Origin: an uncultured Eubacteriales bacterium | GTDB taxonomy: Bacteria; Bacillota; Clostridia; Oscillospirales; Acutalibacteraceae | DNA length: 61,426 nucleotides | NCBI GenBank assembly: GCA_934647945.1 | Contig: CAKUFK010000016.1 | Span: 1 to 61,426, forward strand | Reading direction: 5' to 3' | Shown: piece by piece, positions 57,555 through 61,426 of the stretch | Layout: the number at the start of each line of letters is the position of its first letter | Position numbering within the stretch: the stretch's first letter is position 1 | Notes under the pieces: generated by a model | What the model was told of the DNA's origin: nothing | Seen by the model: the letters and a program-made list of their open reading frames with translations, nothing else | Database searches by the model: none | Program-made: the position numbers and the translations under genes

Positions 57555-59322
57555 TCGCCCGCTGCCGCCGTGGGTGCTTTGGGCGGGTGTTTTGGTTTCA
57601 GGCGGACTCACGACGCTGTTGTTTTGTTATTTCGACTGGCCCCGCCATATCGTGTTGATGCTGCTGGCGGCGGCGGTTCTGCTGTTTCTGTTTAAAAACG
57701 CTCTTGAGGAGCGGGACCGCCGCGTCTGTGTGACGGGGGCGGTGCTGGGCGGGGTCCTGTCGGCGACATATGTCGTGGGCGGGAAAATCGAACGCCCCAA
57801 TTTGGAATTCTACCCGTTCAAAGTATGGGATCTCGTCTGGTTTTTTGTCCTTTTTGCCGCTTTTTATCTCGTCGCGGTCGGGATGTATACGATCGTGACG
57901 AGATGGAACCTGCTTCAGGACGCGGAACCCGACGGCGGAAAAGCGGCGTTCCGCTATTGGCTTTGTATGTTTGCCCTTCTGCTTGTCTGTTGGATGCCGT
58001 CGTATCTGACGTTCTATCCGGGATGCGTAACACCCGATTCGGCGGCCTCTATCGACCAGGCCCTGGGGACGGCGTGGGAGAATACCCACCCCGTGCTGTT
58101 TACCTTGCTCGTGACGCCGTTTATGCGTTTCGGCAGCGCGGTGGGGAACCTGACGCTGGGCGTTGCCTTGTTTTCCTTGTTTCAGATGCTGCTGCTAGCC
58201 GGAATACTGGCATATGGGCTTACCTGGCTGCGGCGGAAGAGGATCCGTAAAGTCGGCATTTGTTTCGTGGGGCTGTATTTTATTGTCTCGCAGGTGTTCC
58301 CCCTGTACGCCATCAGTATGTGGAAGGACGTACTCTTCGGCGCCGTGGTGCTGCTGCTGACCCTGTGCCTTTACGATATTTGGGAATCGAAAGGCGGCGA
58401 GCTTCTTCATGCAAAAGGGCTTCTCAAATTTGTCATCCTGTGCCTGCTCACCTGCTTCATGCGGAATAATGGCGTCTATGTCACCTTTGTGCTGCTGATC
58501 ATCATGGCGATTTATTACCGCCGGTATTTCAAGAGGCTGGCGCCCGTTTTTGCGGCGGTGATGGCGGCAGTCGTACTGATCCAGGGCCCGCTGTACACCG
58601 CGATTGGTATCCGGCCGAGCCCGTTTCAGGAAGCGGTGGGGGTTCCCCTGCAACAGGTCGCGCGCACAGTGGTGATGGACGGAAAAATGACCGACGAGCA
58701 GCGCGAGTATCTGAACCGCCTCCTTCCGCTGGAGGAATACGACAGCTATACGCCGTATACGGTCGACAACATCAAAGGGCACGCCCATTTCGACCGGGAA
58801 TACTTCAACCAGACAAAAGGCGAATTCATGAAGGTATGGGCCGGGATGCTGTTCCCAAATTTCAAGCATTACGTCAAAGCCTACATGATGGAGACGGTAG
58901 GGTACTGGCATGTTTCCGTCAAAAACTGGATTGTATCGCCCAGTACGAGCGAACGGGATATCGGGCTGGTTGAAGTGGACTGGATTCAGAGAATTACAGG
59001 TAAAAGCATGCGGGGCTTTCTTCTGGGCCTGGCCGATTTCATCACGGTCGGCGGGATGGTTTGGATTGTGATTTTCCTTCTGGGCGCAGTCATCATGATG
59101 CGGCGCAAGGGGGCGTGGCTGTATTTCCTGCCGGTCATCCTGGTGTGGGGGACGAATATGATTGCCGCGCCGACTTATGCGGAATTCCGGTACCTGTTCA
59201 GCTTTGCGCTTTGTATCCCGTTTTTGACGGCGGCGTTGTTTATGCGCGGCCGCCGTTTGGAGGATGCGGGCGACAATTCGGCGGATGCCGAAGAAACGGC
59301 CGCGGCTCCGGATGGGATTTAA
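57538..59322 (+). CDS. DUF6020 polytopic membrane protein
   Basis: A 594-residue protein with about 12 hydrophobic segments and a loop of ~130 residues (QQVARTVVMDGKMTDEQREYLNRLLP...). The DUF6020 hallmarks are visible: FYPGCVTPDSAASIDQALG, NTHPVLFTLLV and ISMWKDVLFG. These proteins accompany GT2 transferases and probably act as GT-C transferases or flippases for cell-surface polysaccharide; this is inference. AGGAGGGTG precedes ATG 57538, inside the GT2 gene. Confidence 0.85.
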   Translation: MIKTHNRPLPPWVLWAGVLVSGGLTTLLFCYFDWPRHIVLMLLAAAVLLFLFKNALEERDRRVCVTGAVLGGVLSATYVVGGKIERPNLEFYPFKVWDLVWFFVLFAAFYLVAVGMYTIVTRWNLLQDAEPDGGKAAFRYWLCMFALLLVCWMPSYLTFYPGCVTPDSAASIDQALGTAWENTHPVLFTLLVTPFMRFGSAVGNLTLGVALFSLFQMLLLAGILAYGLTWLRRKRIRKVGICFVGLYFIVSQVFPLYAISMWKDVLFGAVVLLLTLCLYDIWESKGGELLHAKGLLKFVILCLLTCFMRNNGVYVTFVLLIIMAIYYRRYFKRLAPVFAAVMAAVVLIQGPLYTAIGIRPSPFQEAVGVPLQQVARTVVMDGKMTDEQREYLNRLLPLEEYDSYTPYTVDNIKGHAHFDREYFNQTKGEFMKVWAGMLFPNFKHYVKAYMMETVGYWHVSVKNWIVSPSTSERDIGLVEVDWIQRITGKSMRGFLLGLADFITVGGMVWIVIFLLGAVIMMRRKGAWLYFLPVILVWGTNMIAAPTYAEFRYLFSFALCIPFLTAALFMRGRRLEDAGDNSADAEETAAAPDGI

Positions 59323-59365
59323 TCCCACGCGGGGCGGATCGGCAGGTAACGACAGACACATGACC

Positions 59366-59400
59366 AACCGCCCGGCTTCCAGAACGGAAGCCGGGCGGTT
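59366..59400 (+). terminator. Terminator after DUF6020 gene
   Basis: A perfect 15-bp stem (59366-59380 with 59386-59400) around AGAAC and followed by TTTGG. Confidence 0.9.
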
Positions 59401-59414
59401 TTTGGCTGAACGGG

Positions 59415-59443
59415 GCCGGTGAGGAATCTCCTCACCGGCTTTT
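59415..59443 (+). terminator. Second, tandem terminator
   Basis: GCCGGTGAGGA and TCCTCACCGGC (59415-59425, 59429-59439) with loop ATC and TTTT after it, only 14 bases beyond the first terminator. Confidence 0.75.
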
Positions 59444-59527
59444 GCGATTCGGGGCTTCCCGTCTCCCTGGATATCGGAGGGCGGACTCCCCCCAATCGGG
59501 TTCCGGGGCAGCGGCCGGCCCAGGAGA

Positions 59528-59716
59528 TCATTCCAGGGACACGTCCTCCTCCGTCAGTGGGATTTCCCCGTTTTCTGTCTCGTACCGGCGGATCTCTTTT
59601 TTAATCAAATAGTCAATCATGTTGGTCATCGAACGATTGTCCTTGGCGGCAATCCAGCGGATCTTGGCTTTGTCTGTGTCAGAAAGGCGAATGACGAAGG
59701 ACGATTTGCTTGACAT
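59528..59716 (-). CDS. Ribbon-helix-helix protein, copy 1
   Basis: A 62-residue RHH (MetJ/Arc-type) DNA-binding protein: SSFVIRLSDTDKAKIRWIAAKDNRSMTNMIDYLIKKEIRRYE, then a tail NGEIPLTEEDVSLE. The N-terminal strand and helices differ from the neighbour at 59892, but the last ~20 residues are nearly the same in protein and DNA. No toxin gene is adjacent. ATG 59716 is the last of several possible starts and follows GGGGTGG. Confidence 0.75.
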   Translation of the reverse strand: MSSKSSFVIRLSDTDKAKIRWIAAKDNRSMTNMIDYLIKKEIRRYETENGEIPLTEEDVSLE

Positions 59717-59795
59717 ATTTACCACCCCGGTACAAGAATAGCACAAGGTATCTGCTTCGTCTGCAACCACCCTGAAAGCAGGCTGATATCAAAAT

Positions 59796-59833
59796 CAAAA
59801 AAGGTCGCGCCCCCCAGGCACAACCTTTTTATA
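59796..59833 (-). terminator. Terminator between the two RHH genes
   Basis: AAAAAGGT...GC and GC...ACCTTTTT (59796-59833) form a stem of about 13 bp with wobble pairs; T run on the minus strand ends transcription of the second RHH gene. Confidence 0.75.
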
Positions 59834-59891
59834 ACCATTACAGCCGCAGAACACATGCCGGCCGGGGGTAGTGATGGGCCGGGGCCGGATG

Positions 59892-60083
59892 TCATTCCAG
59901 GGACACGTCCTCCTCCGTCAGCGGGATTTCCCCGTTTACGTCCTCGTACCGGCGGATCTCCTTGACGATGAGATGCTCGACAAAATTGGTAACGGACCGG
60001 GTCTCCAATTTCGCGATTTTTTTCAATTTCGCGGCTACCTCTGGACTCAAACGCAAGGACACCTGCACTTTGATAACAGCCAT
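59892..60083 (-). CDS. Ribbon-helix-helix protein, copy 2
   Basis: A 63-residue RHH protein: IKVQVSLRLSPEVAAKLKKIAKLETRSVTNFVEHLIVKEIRRYE, followed by the same NGEIPLTEEDVSLE tail as the other copy. GAGG lies eight bases before ATG 60083. It is divergent from a small gene at 60203, and the AT-rich gap between them contains short dyads that could be its operator. Probably a regulator or antitoxin-like protein. Confidence 0.78.
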   Translation of the reverse strand: MAVIKVQVSLRLSPEVAAKLKKIAKLETRSVTNFVEHLIVKEIRRYEDVNGEIPLTEEDVSLE

Positions 60084-60202
60084 ATCAATCACCTCTACAT
60101 AAACATACCAGACAAATACTATATTTTATAGAATCATATAGACTGTATATGGCTTTATGTGATATGATAGATACATATACTTAAAATGGAGAGTGATTGG
60201 TT

Positions 60203-60451
60203 TTGAAGAAAGAAATTTCGAGTCAACAGCGGAATCCAAGTCCGGAGGAAGCGAAGGAAGCCCTGCTGAAAATCCAGGCCATCCTGCGGCGCAATACCTG
60301 CTCCGCCGAGGAGCTGTACGCGCTGACGGAGGAGGCCCTCCACGAATACGCGATCCGGCAGAGGGCCCTGGAATATTTGACGATCGAGGAGATCATGGAG
60401 GTGCTGGAGGACCTGGGCCTCTCCTGCGGCGCCTGCCACGACGACGGATGA
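60203..60451 (+). CDS. Small acidic helical protein of unknown function
   Basis: An 82-residue, strongly acidic, helical protein (PSPEEAKEALLKIQAILRRN...AEELYALTEEALHEYAIRQRALEYLTIEEIMEVLEDLG) ending in CGACHDDG. TTG 60203 is chosen from GGAGAG spacing, TTG 60197 being the alternative. It lies divergent from the RHH gene at 60083 and convergent with sleB, four bases from its end. Not recognised. Confidence 0.55.
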   Translation: MKKEISSQQRNPSPEEAKEALLKIQAILRRNTCSAEELYALTEEALHEYAIRQRALEYLTIEEIMEVLEDLGLSCGACHDDG

Positions 60452-60455
60452 AGCC

Positions 60456-61181
60456 TCAGCTGCAGAACACATGCCGCCCGATGGTGGTGATGACCGGCCG
60501 GGACCGGATCCACTGGTTGGTCGCGGTCTTGGGGTTGTAGTAGTAGATCGCGCCGCCCGACGGATCCCAGCCGTTGAGGGCGTCCTGCGCCGCCCGGAAG
60601 GCGCTCTCCGCCACCGGCTGGTCGAACTGCCCGTCATACAGGCAGGAAAAGGCCCCCTTCTGGTAAATCACGCCCGAGAGGGTGTCGGGGAAGGAGGGGT
60701 GCCGCATCCGGTTGAGCACGACGGCGCCCACCGCCACCTGTCCGGAATAGGGCTCGCCTCTGGCCTCCGCGGAAATCAGCCGGGCCAGGAGGTTGTAGTC
60801 GCTCGTGCTGTGCCCGCTGGAACTGCCGCTCCCGCCGGTTCCGCCCGAGGAGGTGAAGATCCCCATGGCCTTGAGCGTCGCCGGCCCGGCTATGCCGTCG
60901 GCGACGAGCCCGTTCTTTTTCTGGAACCAGATCACTGCGTCCCGGGTTTTGGGGCCGTAAATCCCATCCACCCGGTCGTTCAGATAGCCCCAGTTTTTCA
61001 GCTTGGTCTGGATCTGCCGGACTTCCTCGCCCTGGGAGCCGACTTTGGACAGGGTGGGATAGGCGCCGTCCCGGGCGCCCGGCAGCATGGCGATGACCAG
61101 GATGTTTAACAGAATGATGGCGAGAATCTGCAGAGCGCGGCGGGGGTCGTTCCGCCGCCCGCTTAAGACGATCGGTTTCAT
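60456..61181 (-). CDS. sleB: Spore cortex-lytic enzyme SleB-like cell wall hydrolase
   Basis: A 241-residue protein: N-terminal membrane/signal segment (ALQILAIILLNILVIAML), a peptidoglycan-binding domain (GSQGEEVRQIQTKLKNWGYLNDRVDGIYGPKTRDAVIWFQKKNGL in pieces, residues ~48-95), a Gly/Ser linker, and the hydrolase_2 domain (LLARLISAEARGEPYSGQVAVGAVVLNRM, with the catalytic Glu). It degrades cortex in spore germination, which points to an endospore former. GAGGTG precedes ATG 61181. Confidence 0.9.
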   Translation of the reverse strand: MKPIVLSGRRNDPRRALQILAIILLNILVIAMLPGARDGAYPTLSKVGSQGEEVRQIQTKLKNWGYLNDRVDGIYGPKTRDAVIWFQKKNGLVADGIAGPATLKAMGIFTSSGGTGGSGSSSGHSTSDYNLLARLISAEARGEPYSGQVAVGAVVLNRMRHPSFPDTLSGVIYQKGAFSCLYDGQFDQPVAESAFRAAQDALNGWDPSGGAIYYYNPKTATNQWIRSRPVITTIGRHVFCS

Positions 61182-61359
61182 AGGGCACCTCGTTTGTGTT
61201 TTGGGATTATTGTGTTCCGCCGCCCGCGTGATTATGCGGAAAAACGGCGGCGCATAGACCGTTTTGGCAAAAAAACCTCGGTTTGTGACGATTTTTTTCA
61301 TTTTTCGCCAATCCTGGAAAAGGCAGGCGGAAAAGGGAAAATTTCAAACAAAAAAGAGC

Positions 61360-61388
61360 TTGACAAAGGGGAGGAGGGATGGTATGAT
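61360..61388 (+). promoter_or_regulatory. Strong promoter at right edge
   Basis: Perfect TTGACA (61360-61365), 17 bases, TATGAT (61383-61388), preceded by an A-rich stretch like an UP element. The transcript would leave the window after ~30 bases, so its gene is not visible. Confidence 0.8.
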
Positions 61389-61426
61389 AGCAAGGCGCTC
61401 TTGAGGGGGCCCCTGAAGGGGAACCC

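Overview
The window looks like chromosomal DNA from a GC-rich, endospore-forming Clostridia member, probably Oscillospiraceae/Ruminococcaceae-like. That view rests on inference from gene content: SleB, PduL, Rrf2, DUF1700/DUF4097/PadR, DUF3048 and DUF3795 proteins, strong AGGAGG ribosome sites, and the order mnmE-mnmG-rsmG-noc-soj-spo0J-serS that marks the origin side of Firmicutes chromosomes. No replication origin, rRNA, CRISPR array or intact transposase was seen. The only tRNA is tRNA-Arg(CCT).

Layout. 1-5.8 kb is the 3' part of an RHS polymorphic-toxin locus: one toxin tip cut by the window edge, then several 5'-truncated orphan RHS tips, each followed by its own immunity gene, plus a cassette killed by an amber codon and a final RHS fragment. 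5.8-11.1 kb is a minus-strand envelope-stress block (PadR, DUF1700, DUF4097, ECF sigma factor, membrane-anchored anti-sigma candidate) whose promoter is overlapped by a 10-bp operator dyad. 12-21.7 kb carries mnmE, then 4.7 kb of inserted material (hairpins, integrase relic, sigma-fusion gene, AraC regulator, two small membrane proteins), then mnmG-rsmG-noc.

21.8-30.9 kb separates noc from soj. It opens with an AT-rich pair (lipoprotein plus a secreted protein with a glycine-rich beta-hairpin-like segment), followed by membrane-anchored unknowns, DUF3795, a MutM-like protein lacking the catalytic proline, an Imm-5-like protein, tRNA-Arg, an MNT/HEPN pair and a DUF3048 lipoprotein. A 40-bp near-copy of part of mnmG lies in an intergenic gap here. 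31-34.2 kb is soj-spo0J-serS with three parS-like sites nearby, two of them merged with transcription terminators.

34.3-45.6 kb holds a membrane glycosyltransferase, an acyl-ACP thioesterase, a nuclease-fold unknown, glutamate synthase gltB-gltD behind an ANTAR-like attenuator, and purF. 45.7-54.4 kb is housekeeping: uracil-DNA glycosylase, pduL, deaminases, rsmA, tsaD, rimI, a low-molecular-weight phosphatase and an Rrf2 regulator, with a frameshifted small gene and an XRE regulator between them. 54.6-61.4 kb has a GH13 amylase, a GT2/DUF6020 polysaccharide pair, two ribbon-helix-helix genes sharing the same tail, sleB, and a strong promoter running off the right edge.

The observations I rate highest are the progressively truncated RHS tips, parS sites built into terminators, the ANTAR-like leader of gltB, the mnmG fragment, the MutM homologue with Ile2 and no finger arginine, the AT-rich secreted pair between noc and soj, and the two RHH genes with swapped heads on a common tail.
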